From: Candidatus Scalindua sp. SCAELEC01
Lineage (GTDB): Bacteria; Planctomycetota; Brocadiia; Brocadiales; Scalinduaceae
Direction: 5' to 3'
Length of the DNA stretch: 64,000 nucleotides
Assembly: GCA_004282745.1 (NCBI GenBank)
Contig: SHMT01000001.1
Span: forward strand, 62,001-126,000
This document shows, in pieces, positions 50,257-60,252 of the stretch (the first letter of the stretch is position 1; each line of letters starts with the position of its first letter). A program made the position numbers and the translations under genes. The notes beneath the pieces are model-generated. The model made no database searches. It worked only from the letters and a program-made list of their open reading frames with translations, and was not told where the DNA came from.

Positions 50257-53200
50257 ATGAAAGCAAGAGGTAAGTTAGAAATCGTAAGGTGGATTTTTTT
50301 CTTTGTAGTAAGTGTATGTGTGTCGTCCAGTATTGGTTCAGTACAGGCAGGTCCAGGCCTTAAAGACTTGAGGTTGGATTCCGGAAATACATCAGGCAAT
50401 GGCGATTCCTGGGAATCCCAGATAAGCAGTGACGGTAACGGAAACGTTTATGTGGTATGGGAAGATGATCGAAACGGACCGCCTAACATCTATTTTAATC
50501 ATTCAGAAGATTACGGTATGACGTGGCAGGCAAGTGACACAAGGCTTGATACGGGTAATGCTCTAGGTCTAGATGGTTCTTATGATCCCCAGATCAGCAG
50601 TGATGACACAGGTCATGTTTATGTGACCTGGGAGGATTCTCTAAACGGTGGGTATGAAAAACGAGACATTTATTTTAACTATTCAGAAGATTACGGAGCA
50701 ACGTGGCAGAGAAGCGACATAAGGCTTGATACAGGCGATGCACCAGGTGCAAATCACTCTTTTGGGTCCCAAATAAGCAGTGACAGTAACGGGCACGTAT
50801 ATGTGACATGGCAGGATTCTCGAAACGGAGGACACAAAAGTCCTGACACCTATCTAAATAACAAAGGTGACATTTATTTTAACTATTCAGAAGATTACGG
50901 AGCAACGTGGCAGACAAGCGACATAAGGCTTGATACGGGTGATGCACCAGGTGTAAATGGTTCTTATGCTCCCGAGATGAGTAGTGACGGTAACGGTCAT
51001 GTATATGTAACCTGGCATGATGATCGAAATGGAGAATATTGTGCTGACATCTATTTTAATTATTCGGAAGATTACGGAGCGACGTGGCAGACAAGAGACA
51101 TAAGGCTTGATACAGGTGATGCACCAGGTGCAAATCACTCTTTTTGGCCCCAAATAAGCAGTGACGGTAACGGTCACGTATATGTGGCATGGCAGGATAA
51201 TCGAAATGATAATCATGACAACGATTTTTATAAAGATGACATCTATTTTAATTATTCAGATGATTACGGTGTAACGTGGCAGACAAACGACATAAGGCTT
51301 GATACGGGTGATGCTCCAGGAGCAGATGGTTCTTTTGGTCCTCAGATAAGCAGTGACGGTAACGGTCGCGTATATGTAGTTTGGGTAGATTATCGAAATG
51401 GAGAATATATAGGTGACATCTATTTTAACTATTCAAAAGATTACGGAGAGACGTGGCAGACAATAGACATAAGGCTTGATACGGATCATGAGTCAAATGC
51501 AAATGGTTCTTCTGGTCCCCAGATAAGCAGTGACGGTAACGGGCACGTATATGTGACATGGGAAGATAATAGAAACGAAACTTTCCCCTTTTTCGATGTA
51601 AAATCCGACATTTACTTTAACTATTCGGAAGATTACGGAGAGACGTGGCAGACGAGCAACATAAGGCTTGATACGGGTGATGTTTCAGGTGCAAATGGTT
51701 TATATTCTCCCCAGATAAGCAACGATGGTAACGGGCATGTATATGTGACATGGCAAGATTATCGAAACGAATTTTCTGACATCTATATTAATTATTCAGG
51801 TGATTACGGAGTGACGTGGCAGACAAACGATATAAGGCTTGATACAGACACTCTAATAAAACGTTTAGGTTATTCTAGTGATGCCCAGATAAGCAGTGAC
51901 GGTAAAGGGCACGTATATGTTACGTGGGAGGATGATCGAAACGGTAGTGGTGATATCTATTTTAACTATTCGGAAGATTACGGAGAGACGTGGCAGGCGA
52001 GCGACATAAGGCTAGATACGGGAGATTTACCAGGTGCATATGGCTCATATAATCCCCAGATAAGCAGTGACGGTAACGGTCACGCCTATGTGACTTGGAA
52101 CGATTATCGTAACGGTAGTAGTGATATCTATTTTAACTATTCGGAAGATTACGGAGAGACGTGGCAGGCAAGTGACATAAGGCTTGATACGGGAGATACG
52201 CCAGGTGCAAATTACTCTTTTGGGCTCCAGATAAGCAGTGATGGTAACGGTCACGTATATGTGACTTGGCATGATTCTCGAAACGGTGGTCATAACATCT
52301 ATTTTAACTATTCGGAAGATTACGGAGAGACGTGGCAGGCGAGCGACATAAGGCTTGATACGGGAGGTGCACCAGAAGCAAATGGTTCTTATGATTCCCA
52401 GATAAGTAGTGACGGTGACGGGCACGTATATGTGACATGGCGGGATTATCGTAACGGTAGTAGTGATATCTATTTTAACTATTCGGACGATTACGGAGTT
52501 ATGTGGCAGGCAAGCGACATAAGGCTTGATACAGGTGCTGTACCAGGTGCGAATTCTTCTATACCCCCGCAGATAAGCAGTGATAGTAACGGTCACGTAT
52601 ATGTGACTTGGCACGATTCTCGAAACGGTGGTCGTGACATCTATTTTAACTATTCGGACGATTACGGCGAGACGTGGCAGACGAGCGATATAAGGCTTGA
52701 TAGGGGTGATACTCCAGGTGAATATGGATCTTATAATCCCCAGATAAGCAGTGACGATGAAGGGCATGTATATGTTACTTGGCAAGATTCTCGAAATGGA
52801 GAATATATAGGTGACATCTATTTTAATTATTCGGACATCTATTTTAACTATTCGGAAGATTACGGAGCGACGTGGCAGGCGAGTGACATAAAGCTTGATA
52901 CGAGTGATGCACCAGGTGCAAATGGATCTTATGCTTATGTGCCTCGGATTAGCAGTGACGGTAACGGGCATGTATATGTTACCTGGCAGGATATGAGAAA
53001 CGCTCGTTATTTTTATAACACAATCTATTTTAACTATTTTTTCGTAGATGAAAGAGCAAATGTAAATGATTTCCTTAAGGTCAGTTCTATAAAGGGCACT
53101 TACCATTGGTCTTCAGATACAACCGATTGTCCTGACGGTTTTGTCGGGAAGCTTATGTTTGATGTTAAAATAAAGAACACGAGTAATAAGTTACTTTCTG

Positions 53201-53424
53201 ACTTAGCAATTCAGGTTGAGGAATTGGCAGGAGGAAACATTTTGAAGGTTTCTGAAGAAGAGCTAGGAAGCGAGGGAGTACTCCTAACACTTCCACTAAA
53301 AGACAACTATTCAGATGGAGAACTCTGCCCAGGTGAGGTGGTTATTGTACCGCTTGTGATCTGTTTGAAGGAGTGGAAGCCGTTTGAGCTGTTTATTGAT
53401 GTTTTGGGCAAGCCAGGTTCGTAA
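50257..53424 (+). CDS. Secreted BNR/sialidase-type repeat protein, 15 repeats
   Basis: 1055 residues. Signal peptide (hydrophobic residues 12-30, cut near 'VQAGPG'). Then about 15 tandem repeats of some 57-68 residues with the core 'ISSDGNGHVYVTWQDSRNG', 'DIYFNYSEDYG.TWQ' and 'DIRLDTGDAPGANGSY'; the 'S.D.G.TW' part is a BNR (Asp-box) motif. The final 120 residues form a separate domain with two cysteines. Asp boxes occur in sialidases and in non-enzymatic propellers, and no sialidase catalytic residues are visible. Likely a surface or exported adhesin-like propeller. Repeats are more similar to each other at DNA level than expected from coding alone, suggesting recent expansion. Confidence 0.85.
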   Translation: MKARGKLEIVRWIFFFVVSVCVSSSIGSVQAGPGLKDLRLDSGNTSGNGDSWESQISSDGNGNVYVVWEDDRNGPPNIYFNHSEDYGMTWQASDTRLDTGNALGLDGSYDPQISSDDTGHVYVTWEDSLNGGYEKRDIYFNYSEDYGATWQRSDIRLDTGDAPGANHSFGSQISSDSNGHVYVTWQDSRNGGHKSPDTYLNNKGDIYFNYSEDYGATWQTSDIRLDTGDAPGVNGSYAPEMSSDGNGHVYVTWHDDRNGEYCADIYFNYSEDYGATWQTRDIRLDTGDAPGANHSFWPQISSDGNGHVYVAWQDNRNDNHDNDFYKDDIYFNYSDDYGVTWQTNDIRLDTGDAPGADGSFGPQISSDGNGRVYVVWVDYRNGEYIGDIYFNYSKDYGETWQTIDIRLDTDHESNANGSSGPQISSDGNGHVYVTWEDNRNETFPFFDVKSDIYFNYSEDYGETWQTSNIRLDTGDVSGANGLYSPQISNDGNGHVYVTWQDYRNEFSDIYINYSGDYGVTWQTNDIRLDTDTLIKRLGYSSDAQISSDGKGHVYVTWEDDRNGSGDIYFNYSEDYGETWQASDIRLDTGDLPGAYGSYNPQISSDGNGHAYVTWNDYRNGSSDIYFNYSEDYGETWQASDIRLDTGDTPGANYSFGLQISSDGNGHVYVTWHDSRNGGHNIYFNYSEDYGETWQASDIRLDTGGAPEANGSYDSQISSDGDGHVYVTWRDYRNGSSDIYFNYSDDYGVMWQASDIRLDTGAVPGANSSIPPQISSDSNGHVYVTWHDSRNGGRDIYFNYSDDYGETWQTSDIRLDRGDTPGEYGSYNPQISSDDEGHVYVTWQDSRNGEYIGDIYFNYSDIYFNYSEDYGATWQASDIKLDTSDAPGANGSYAYVPRISSDGNGHVYVTWQDMRNARYFYNTIYFNYFFVDERANVNDFLKVSSIKGTYHWSSDTTDCPDGFVGKLMFDVKIKNTSNKLLSDLAIQVEELAGGNILKVSEEELGSEGVLLTLPLKDNYSDGELCPGEVVIVPLVICLKEWKPFELFIDVLGKPGS

Positions 53425-54510
53425 AAACGCTTGAAGATTGAGTATGGGTAAGCGTTCAGAGGTTTAGAGTTCACCGTTCAGGGTTATCGGCCTTTATATT
53501 TCAGATTCAGCCCTCCCTTTGCAATGGATAAATGCAGAATTCGGATTATTATTCTGTTTTCTTAGTAATAAGGATCACCATACGTAACCAAGAGTGTAGA
53601 GCGTATTTTATGCACCGAAAACTGGATATACAAGAAATTACTTTTTCAAGCCCTTAATCTTCCTTTTGCTCTTTGCCTGCCAGTGCAAGTCCACACGTAG
53701 AGAGAAAGCTTCCAGCCAAGTCCATGCTCTTCACCATCTCTATACCATCCTGGTAGGTACGAGTGCGGTGAACTTTTTTTTCGACTCTCATGAGCAGCTT
53801 TGTAACTCCAATAGTTATAAATTACTTATTGACACCTGGTGCATAAAATGATAATAGCTATCCTTAGTATTACCAAGTAATTCATTTATGTCTTAACCTT
53901 ATTTACGATAATTGTATTTGTCGGTTTATTAAATGAAGCTGCTTTTGTTCAATCTTTCATTTTTCTCTATTCTTTCCCATTATCTGCATTTGAAGCAGAA
54001 AACAAATAATACAAATTACGTTTTAGTAAGTTTTGAACGCTTCACATTAAGTACAGTAACCGTTCATTATGCTCGTTTAAGGAGGATGGAAACGCGCAAA
54101 TTTTTTTCTCCAATTATGTAACGTTTTGCAGGCAATTCAACATTAAATTCTTTTATTGGCAAAGGCAAACTCTGGGTGATCAGGGGACGCAAAGTAAGGG
54201 TCTTTACACATTTGTGAGAATGGTTGAACGAAAACAACCCATTTATTTCGTTGCTGTAAAAAGTCAGACATCCTCTCGTACATTGGGACTCAAGTATTTG
54301 ACTCCTCGTACATTCCGGTTTAAGGGGATATCTTTGGCTTGAAGTAGAGATTTGATCCAGTTATGTAAAACAGAATTGCTAATAGCAATTTAGAATAGTT
54401 AGTAAGATTTAAATCATTATTGGCAATTTGTATGATAAATGGAGATGATGAACAACGAGGAAACAGTAAGGAATTATTACTCTGAAATTCTTTGAGCAAG
54501 GGATCAATAA
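53425..54510. other. Long intergenic region
   Basis: About 1.09 kb without a supported gene. It holds a degenerate palindromic element (54222-54326). Two open frames of about 60 codons (near 53666 and 53933) have no ribosome site or recognisable sequence. The stretch may be decayed coding or mobile DNA. Confidence 0.45.
54222..54326. repeat. Degenerate family A palindromic element
   Basis: Starts 'GGTTGAACGAAAACAACCC' and 'ATTTATTTCGTTGCTGTAA', close to the left part of 45182-45330, then 'ACATCCTCTCGTACATT' and 'CTCCTCGTACATTCCGGTT'. The central palindrome is replaced by two direct CTCGTACATT repeats and the right arm is not recognisable. Confidence 0.6.
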
Positions 54511-55410
54511 ATGAAGAGAAAAAGACGTCTACTTTTTATATGTATAATTTTATGCTTATTAATAGCCTTTTCTATTTATGCCATTCTGATATCCATAGAT
54601 AAGAGAGTGCCGAAAGAGAGACAAAAAGTGGTTTCCAAGTTGCCGGACAGAGTGCTAGTAAAGGGGCAGACTATTAACCAGTATCAAAATAACAAGTTGC
54701 TCTATACCCTCAGGATAGGAAGTCTTCGAATTTCCCACAAAAAAATAGGATTTATAAAACTTGGTTTTCTTAAAATAGCGCAGATAGATGATCTCAAAAT
54801 AGATTACTTTTTAGATGATTTATCTAACTATAGTGCGGAATCACCACCAAGCGGTGGAGGTGAAGGTAATGAAACAGTGACACCTTTAAGCAGTGTTGTT
54901 AAAGGTGATAATATACTCACTCCCCAGTCTAAAGGACATGATCGTGAGCAAAAGAGTATGATGCAGCAGCATGCAACTACGAATGGAGCAACAGAAACTT
55001 TGAACAATGAGGATGGAGGTGAAGATTCATCCATATTCAACTATATTGAGAACAATCCTGAATTAGAAGCAATGATACGGCAGCACAAAATCAAAGGAGT
55101 AGAGATCGAAGGTGTTGAAATTACGTTTCATAGAGGCGAGGAGATTGTTTGTACCGTTTCAAGTGTGAGTGCGAGGATTGATTATAAAAATAGAGATTTC
55201 ATATTAAGGGGTAATACCAAGATAGTGGCTGGAAACAGAACGCTGATGGCACATCAGGTAAACTGGAAAAATAGTGGTAACAAGTTCTCTGTAAAGGGGA
55301 GATACAATTTACTGAATGGGGATGTTGTTGAAAAGGGAGAATGTATGCAAGTTGATTATCTCTTGAGGACGATTGAACCTTGCAGTAATGAACCTGGGCA
55401 TAATACATAA
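54511..55410 (+). CDS. Membrane-anchored protein, possibly LptC-like
   Basis: 299 residues. An N-terminal hydrophobic helix (6-28) is followed by a beta-rich part (40-95), a Gly/Ser/Glu-rich linker (110-170) and a second beta-rich part (190-290) with 'VSARIDYKNRDFILRGNTKI' and 'KGRYNLLNGD'. That alternation resembles LptC/LptA-type proteins of lipopolysaccharide export, where 'F.L.G.v.i' strands repeat, but the linker is unusual. AGCAAGGGA precedes the start. Tentative. Confidence 0.6.
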   Translation: MKRKRRLLFICIILCLLIAFSIYAILISIDKRVPKERQKVVSKLPDRVLVKGQTINQYQNNKLLYTLRIGSLRISHKKIGFIKLGFLKIAQIDDLKIDYFLDDLSNYSAESPPSGGGEGNETVTPLSSVVKGDNILTPQSKGHDREQKSMMQQHATTNGATETLNNEDGGEDSSIFNYIENNPELEAMIRQHKIKGVEIEGVEITFHRGEEIVCTVSSVSARIDYKNRDFILRGNTKIVAGNRTLMAHQVNWKNSGNKFSVKGRYNLLNGDVVEKGECMQVDYLLRTIEPCSNEPGHNT

Positions 55411-55504
55411 GTAAATGGGAACTCACACTAAATTCGAATTAAAGGAATTTAGTATCACATTTGAGAAAAGGTAAAAATTTAGAGGTTTTGGAGGGGGGAG
55501 AAAA

Positions 55505-56239
55505 GTGGCGAAAATGTATAAATGACCAGCTATTATTCTTTTATCTGTTCTGTTCTGCTGCTCTTGGAGAACGGAAACGTTTGCGGACTGTGATTCCCTT
55601 GTGAATGAGGGCAAGGAGTGCCTAAGCAACCTTGATTTTGTCTGTGCACATACAAAATTTATCACTGCATTGGGAGAGTGTCCGGAGAGTGAGGAGGCGA
55701 ATTTCTTTGCCTCACTGACTTTGATCGCGGGACTTCTCGATACTCCCGAACTCAAGACCTTGCTTGATAGATTTGGAGTAGAGTCTCATGGTAGGGATAT
55801 CCTGAGCTGGACGGCGGGTGTCCCGAGAGATATCGATGGTAAAATTGTGTTTCCTTCAGATTCTCCTAAAGGTGGTGAGGTAGTAGAGTATTTGAAAACG
55901 GATCTCCTTCCACACGTAGAAGTGGCACTCGCGAGTCTGGATAAAGTAGGGAACAGTTTTTCTTCCCTCATTACGTTTAAGAGAGACGCAGAACTCACGG
56001 AGATGGAGGTTGACTACGGAGATGCCGCTTTTTATCGGGCAGGTTTACTGTTTGTGAAGTCCATTATAAACCTGATTAGTTCTTACGATCTTGATCTGGA
56101 TATTGATGACACTGTCATGCAATTTCGTGATGGTACATTCAGTTGCATAGCAGACGTGTTGGGTAATTATGTAAATTTACTCCAACTTATGCAACCCCAC
56201 TCCTTAAGGGAATTTGGAGATTCCTTTGAATACTCTTAA
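55505..56239 (+). pseudogene. Secreted unknown protein interrupted by TGA at codon 7
   Basis: The frame begins GTG GCG AAA ATG TAT AAA and then meets TGA (55523-55525). It continues open as 'PAIILLSVLFCCSWRTETFA', a good signal peptide, and about 215 further residues. A strong purine-rich ribosome site (GGGGGGAG) lies just before the GTG, so the upstream part belongs to the gene. Without the stop, translation could begin only at the GTG at 55601, after the signal peptide. The remainder is mainly helical with no recognised domain. Either a nonsense mutation (for example CGA to TGA) or a sequence error. Confidence 0.65.
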
Positions 56240-57290
56240 CGGGAGTAGTTATTCTGTGAATTCAACTATCTATAAAAATTATCTGTATGTTGCAGAACGG
56301 TTTTTTCCGACAACGGGAATTCGTATATACGATATAAAAGATATAAAAAATATCCAAGATGTAAATTATATCCCATTGGGCGAGAATCCCTACCATCTAG
56401 ATGTTGTAAATGGTCATCTCTTTGTCGTAGATGAGGTTTGGCCGGGAACGGGTTCACATATTTATTCGTATTCTTTGAGCGATCCTGAAAATCCAGAACT
56501 TGAAGATGTGATGGATTGCTCTAATTCTGGTGGAAGAGCTTTTGAAATTACCAAAGGGTTTTGTATTGTCGCATCGAGAAATGGTAAAGCTGTCGATGTG
56601 TCAAATCCAAGTTCAATGAAAACATTTGGAGAGTTCACTGACCAGGGTGGCACACTCTATAATATGCCTTATGATGTAGCCTTTCATAAAGATTTAATAC
56701 TCATTGGTGGAGACGAGCATGTCCTCGTGGTAAAGAAGGATTCAACTCGTCCTGCTGATTCAGACGGAGATGGCATCCAAGACTCTCTGGATGCTTTCCC
56801 TACCGACCCAAGAGAGTGGGTGGATACAGACATGGATGAAATCGGAAATAACGCAGATCCTGACGATGATCCTGACGATGATAATGATGGTCTTTTGGAC
56901 AGAGACGAGTTGAAATACAAGACAAACCCAAGATCGAAAGATACTGATGGTGACGGAATGCCTGATGGATTGGAGATAGAATTCGGTCTTGATCCACGAA
57001 AAGACGATAGTCAAGGAGATAAAGATGGGGATGGTATTACAAATCTGCAAGAATATAAAGACGGTACAGATCCTACGGTTATGGATATTGTACATGTTGA
57101 CTTCGACTACATAGGGACCAAAAAAGGCACAGTTCATAAACCATTCAATACGGTTGAAGAGGCCAAAGAAAAAGTTGCCGTTGGCGGTGAGATTATCATT
57201 AAGGCTGGCACAACTGACGAGACACCAGCAATTGAAAAAGAGGTAATTATTGATACCTCAGGTGGTGAGGCCGTTATTGGGAAACAATGA
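56214..57290 (+). CDS. LVIVD-type and calcium-binding TSP3-repeat protein, probably a fragment
   Basis: 358 residues from a TTG at 56214, without a signal peptide. Residues about 15-180 look like LVIVD beta-propeller repeats ('NYLYVAERFF...IRIYDIKD'). Residues 185-300 are Asp-rich thrombospondin type 3 calcium repeats ('DSDGDGIQDSLDAFPTDP', 'DTDGDGMPDGLEIEFGLDP'). The last 60 begin a parallel beta-helix ('KPFNTVEEAKEKV..GGEI') and then stop. It overlaps the previous frame by 26 bp; the two could be one secreted protein split by a frameshift. A repeat fragment starts 14 nt after its stop, so the 3' end may also be lost. Confidence 0.65.
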   Translation: MEIPLNTLNGSSYSVNSTIYKNYLYVAERFFPTTGIRIYDIKDIKNIQDVNYIPLGENPYHLDVVNGHLFVVDEVWPGTGSHIYSYSLSDPENPELEDVMDCSNSGGRAFEITKGFCIVASRNGKAVDVSNPSSMKTFGEFTDQGGTLYNMPYDVAFHKDLILIGGDEHVLVVKKDSTRPADSDGDGIQDSLDAFPTDPREWVDTDMDEIGNNADPDDDPDDDNDGLLDRDELKYKTNPRSKDTDGDGMPDGLEIEFGLDPRKDDSQGDKDGDGITNLQEYKDGTDPTVMDIVHVDFDYIGTKKGTVHKPFNTVEEAKEKVAVGGEIIIKAGTTDETPAIEKEVIIDTSGGEAVIGKQ

Positions 57291-57304
57291 GAAGAGTTTA
57301 GATT

Positions 57305-57346
57305 CTCGTCCGAATGGTCTGATGGCCGGGCGGGTACGATTTCAGG
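57305..57346 (+). repeat. Fragment of the 33775-type palindromic element
   Basis: 'CTCGTCCGAATGGTCTGAT' then 'GGCCGGGCGGG' and 'GATTTCAGG' follows the left half of the 33775-33997 element ('TGTCCGAATGGCTGGTAGG'...). Starts 14 nt after the previous stop. Confidence 0.6.
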
Positions 57347-57461
57347 ATTGGGATATAAGAGCAAAGTCGGTAGTTTAGAGTATGCAAAAGGTATTGATTG
57401 TAGATTCAAGATAAGATTGAAATATTGTTGATAAATTTTTTATTAAAAGGAGGAGGGAAAA

Positions 57462-58349
57462 ATGGTGTATCGAAAACAGATGGTTGTTGTAGCAGCATTA
57501 TCGTTGATGGTTATATGTTTGGTAGAAAGTAATGCCGTTTTTGCTGAAAACGGAACTGGCACAACTGGTGGAGGTGCGGTACATAAAGAGAGCGTCGAGG
57601 CGGCATGTGACTTTATCGGTATCTGTACGACTACGCCTGAGGTGAATTTACATATATTTTCACACGATGAGGTCTCTTCATCAATTCGACTCGAAGGGAA
57701 TAGTAAGTTGGATGGCTCTTACCGGGAATACACTACTATTACAAGAGATAACAGTTCTTTACGGTTTTTTGATGATGATAAAGGTGAAGTGGTAACCATG
57801 AAGGAGAATGGCAACGTTGGTATTGGTAAGCCGAATCCTGAATATAAGCTTGATGTTGACGGTACTACCCGGACGAAGATAATTAGAATTACCGGAGGTT
57901 CGGATCTCTCAGAGCAATTTGATATTGGAAGGCCGCACAATCTTAAGGAGTATATCAAAAATGGAGAGTTTAAGATTACTCCTGGTATGGTTGCATGCAT
58001 TGACACGAAAAATCCTGGGAAACTATTAGTCAGCCATAAGGCATACGACCGAACGGTAGCAGGCATTATTAGCGGTGCAGGTGGAGTACGTCCAGGTATG
58101 CTCATGGGGCAGACGGGTACTACTGCGGATGGTGAATTTCCGGTCGCCTTGACAGGCCGTGTATATTGTAAGGCCGATGCTATGGTTGCGCCCATTCAAC
58201 CTGGTGACCTTCTCACTACGTCTGATACTCCAGGGCATGTCATGAAGGTGGGTGACCATGACAGGGCTCAAGGTGCCATAATCGGAAAGGCGATGTCTTC
58301 ATTGGATAAAGGCAAGGGGCTCGTTTTAGTCCTTGTAAGCCTGCAGTAA
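57462..58349 (+). CDS. Secreted fibre-like protein of unknown function
   Basis: 295 residues. Signal peptide (10-28, cut near 'VFAENG'). Contains 'NVGIGKPNPEYKLDVDGTTR', a motif seen in many phage tail-fibre and trimeric surface proteins, and a C-terminal domain with 'VALTGRVYCKADAMVAPIQ' and 'GDLLTTSDTPGHVMKVGD' that recurs in the same kind of exported protein. Likely a structural surface protein. AGGAGGG precedes the ATG. A stem-loop AAAGGCT-CGT-AAGCCTTT overlaps its end. Confidence 0.75.
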   Translation: MVYRKQMVVVAALSLMVICLVESNAVFAENGTGTTGGGAVHKESVEAACDFIGICTTTPEVNLHIFSHDEVSSSIRLEGNSKLDGSYREYTTITRDNSSLRFFDDDKGEVVTMKENGNVGIGKPNPEYKLDVDGTTRTKIIRITGGSDLSEQFDIGRPHNLKEYIKNGEFKITPGMVACIDTKNPGKLLVSHKAYDRTVAGIISGAGGVRPGMLMGQTGTTADGEFPVALTGRVYCKADAMVAPIQPGDLLTTSDTPGHVMKVGDHDRAQGAIIGKAMSSLDKGKGLVLVLVSLQ

Positions 58350-58364
58350 AGGCTCGTAAGCCTT
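58347..58364 (+). terminator. Stem-loop at the end of the fibre-like gene
   Basis: AAAGGCT, three or four loop bases, AGCCTTT just at the stop codon. No U tract follows, so its role as a terminator is uncertain. Confidence 0.35.
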
Positions 58365-58520
58365 TATGGTGGAACTGCTTGTTGTTTGACCGCAGGAATT
58401 CCGTTATTGAGTGTTAAGAGTGCTTGAAGGGAAACTCTGCGGTTCTATCACTAAATAACACATAATCTGTCTCGTTCTCAAAATAAAGCACCCTTTATAT
58501 TTTTTATTCAGAACAAGGAA

Positions 58521-59240
58521 ATGAAAAAAATAGTAATATCTGACATTCATGGCAACATGGAGGCTCTGAATAGGGTGTGGGAATATATCGATACAGTGGA
58601 AGGAGAGAGGGAAATTATCTGTCTTGGTGACACGGTAGGGTATGGCCCAAATCCTGCCGAGTGCATGGAAATGATAGGATTACGAACTGACAAGATATGC
58701 CTGGGGAATCATGATTATGCTATGGTAAGTAATGAACTTGATTATCAGATTAACCAATACGCACTTGAAGCGATTGAGTGGACGAGGGATAAATTAGATG
58801 ACGGGCTTCGGAATTCTATCAGGGAATTTAGTGAGCAGATAGATGGAGATAATGTTTTATACGTCCATGCATCGCCAGATAATCCGATGGAATGGAAGTA
58901 TATATCGAATAAAAGAGACGCAGAGTCGAGTATGAAGAAAATGGACAAATCTCTCTGCTTTGTTGGTCATTCACATATTCCCGGTGTATATACAGACTAC
59001 GCACTCCACCGTAAAAAGAGGGGTACGGAGCTGTCGAGAGAGGGGAAGAGTATTGTTAATGTGGGAAGTGTTGGGCAACCTCGTGATGGTTCTCCCTTAC
59101 TTTCGTTTGCCGTGTTTGATGACGTTGAGTGGAGTGTTGAGATCGTTAGATTAGAATATGATGTTGGGAAAACGATGGGCAAGATGGAAAGAGCGGGTTT
59201 ACCACTCTTCCTGGCCCAGAGGCTTAAGGTGGGGAGGTGA
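58521..59240 (+). CDS. Calcineurin-like metallophosphoesterase (YfcE/MJ0936 type)
   Basis: 239 residues. Metal-site motifs in order: 'SDIHGN', 'GDTVGYGP', 'GNHD', 'VHASP', 'GHSHIP' and 'NVGSVGQPRDG'. The set fits the small Ser/Thr-type or cyclic-nucleotide phosphodiesterase group (PF12850). Substrate unknown. Soluble, alone in its transcription unit. Confidence 0.9.
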   Translation: MKKIVISDIHGNMEALNRVWEYIDTVEGEREIICLGDTVGYGPNPAECMEMIGLRTDKICLGNHDYAMVSNELDYQINQYALEAIEWTRDKLDDGLRNSIREFSEQIDGDNVLYVHASPDNPMEWKYISNKRDAESSMKKMDKSLCFVGHSHIPGVYTDYALHRKKRGTELSREGKSIVNVGSVGQPRDGSPLLSFAVFDDVEWSVEIVRLEYDVGKTMGKMERAGLPLFLAQRLKVGR

Positions 59241-59531
59241 CCTTTCATTAGATCACCTCAAACTTTAGCCTCTTTATAAAAAAAGTATAACTTGGCGTTG
59301 AGTTGGTAATCACTACGACCACGCTATAAAATCTGGAAGATTGCCTGCTGAATCGAAGAGCAGCTCTTTTGCGGGTGATGTTTGGTCTATACAATCAAAC
59401 TCTTGTGGGTCATCTGTTATTATTTTATGACGAATATGTATCGTATGGGTTGGGGGAGTGAGATTTTTTTCTGTTGTTATGTCCATCTCATATCAGATTT
59501 ATCATATTGGAAGTACAAATATACCATAGTT
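59241..59531. other. Intergenic region between converging genes
   Basis: About 290 bp between the ends of the phosphoesterase and DUF502 genes. Nothing recognised; a 64-codon frame overlapping the DUF502 end has no ribosome site. Confidence 0.4.
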
Positions 59532-60221
59532 TTATGCATCTGCTTTGGCTTCAGGTTTCTTGGTATGAAAATCTAACTCATCAGGGACAAGTATTCCGCC
59601 AGAGACTATCAATTTCATTCCTTCCTCAATTGTCATATTTGTTTCTATAATCTCCTCTTCCGGAAGATAGATGAGAAAACCTGAAGTGGGATTTGGTGTT
59701 GTGGGGATGAAGATGCTCGTAAGTTCTGTCCCTTCATTGTTTGTCATACTACCCGTGACAAATGCAACTACTTTCATTCCAACACGGGGGTAATCAATAA
59801 GAACTACCCGTTTAAATGCCTTTCTGCTTGGCAGGCCGATAAGTTCAATCATTTGCTTACAAGATTTATAAATATTCTTTATGATAGGCATCTTGTCCAA
59901 TATCACTTCAAAATATTTTATTAAGAGCCTGCCGAAGAAATTGGTAGCAAAGACACCGATAAAATAGAGCGCTATGAAGACGAGTACAAATGCAACAGAT
60001 GTAACGACAAATTCATCGACTGAGCTATTTCGTAAAGCAAAACCATAAAAGAGGAACACCTTTCGTACTAAAGGGGAGAGTATTCCTCCTACCAATCCAA
60101 GCAAGAATTTAATGATAATAAAGGTAACGTATATTGGCAAGATAACGAGAAGGCCTGTAAGCACCTTTCTCCTCACGTTGCTCTTAAAGGGGCTTTCCAT
60201 AAGTATTTTCTTTTTTTTCAT
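59532..60221 (-). CDS. DUF502 family membrane protein
   Basis: 229 residues from the ATG at 60221; a GTG at 60263 would add 14 residues and overlap the upstream gene by 11 bp. Two membrane helices (about 20-45 and 65-95), then 'KMPIIKNIYKSCKQMIEL' and 'YPRVGMKVVAFVTGSM', with 'IFIPTTPNPTSGFLIYLP', all typical of DUF502. Function is unknown; the family is often near isoprenoid or envelope genes, as here. Confidence 0.88.
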   Translation of the reverse strand: MKKKKILMESPFKSNVRRKVLTGLLVILPIYVTFIIIKFLLGLVGGILSPLVRKVFLFYGFALRNSSVDEFVVTSVAFVLVFIALYFIGVFATNFFGRLLIKYFEVILDKMPIIKNIYKSCKQMIELIGLPSRKAFKRVVLIDYPRVGMKVVAFVTGSMTNNEGTELTSIFIPTTPNPTSGFLIYLPEEEIIETNMTIEEGMKLIVSGGILVPDELDFHTKKPEAKADA

Positions 60222-60252
60222 TTGATATGATCTTCTTTCGTTTGAGCGTTTT

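Noticed and set aside
52045-53106. 353-codon open frame on the minus strand inside the BNR-repeat gene
   Set aside because: It mirrors the repeat period of the plus-strand gene, has no ribosome site, and its product is a low-complexity repeat of the antisense. It results from the codon pattern of the repeats.
50257-53424. Sialidase enzyme
   Set aside because: Asp-box motifs are present but no arginine triad or catalytic Tyr/Glu pattern could be identified, and the number of repeats is far more than in a single sialidase propeller.
53666-54121. Two short plus-strand frames of about 60 codons
   Set aside because: No ribosome site, no recognisable motif, atypical composition for the neighbours; probably chance frames in decayed DNA.
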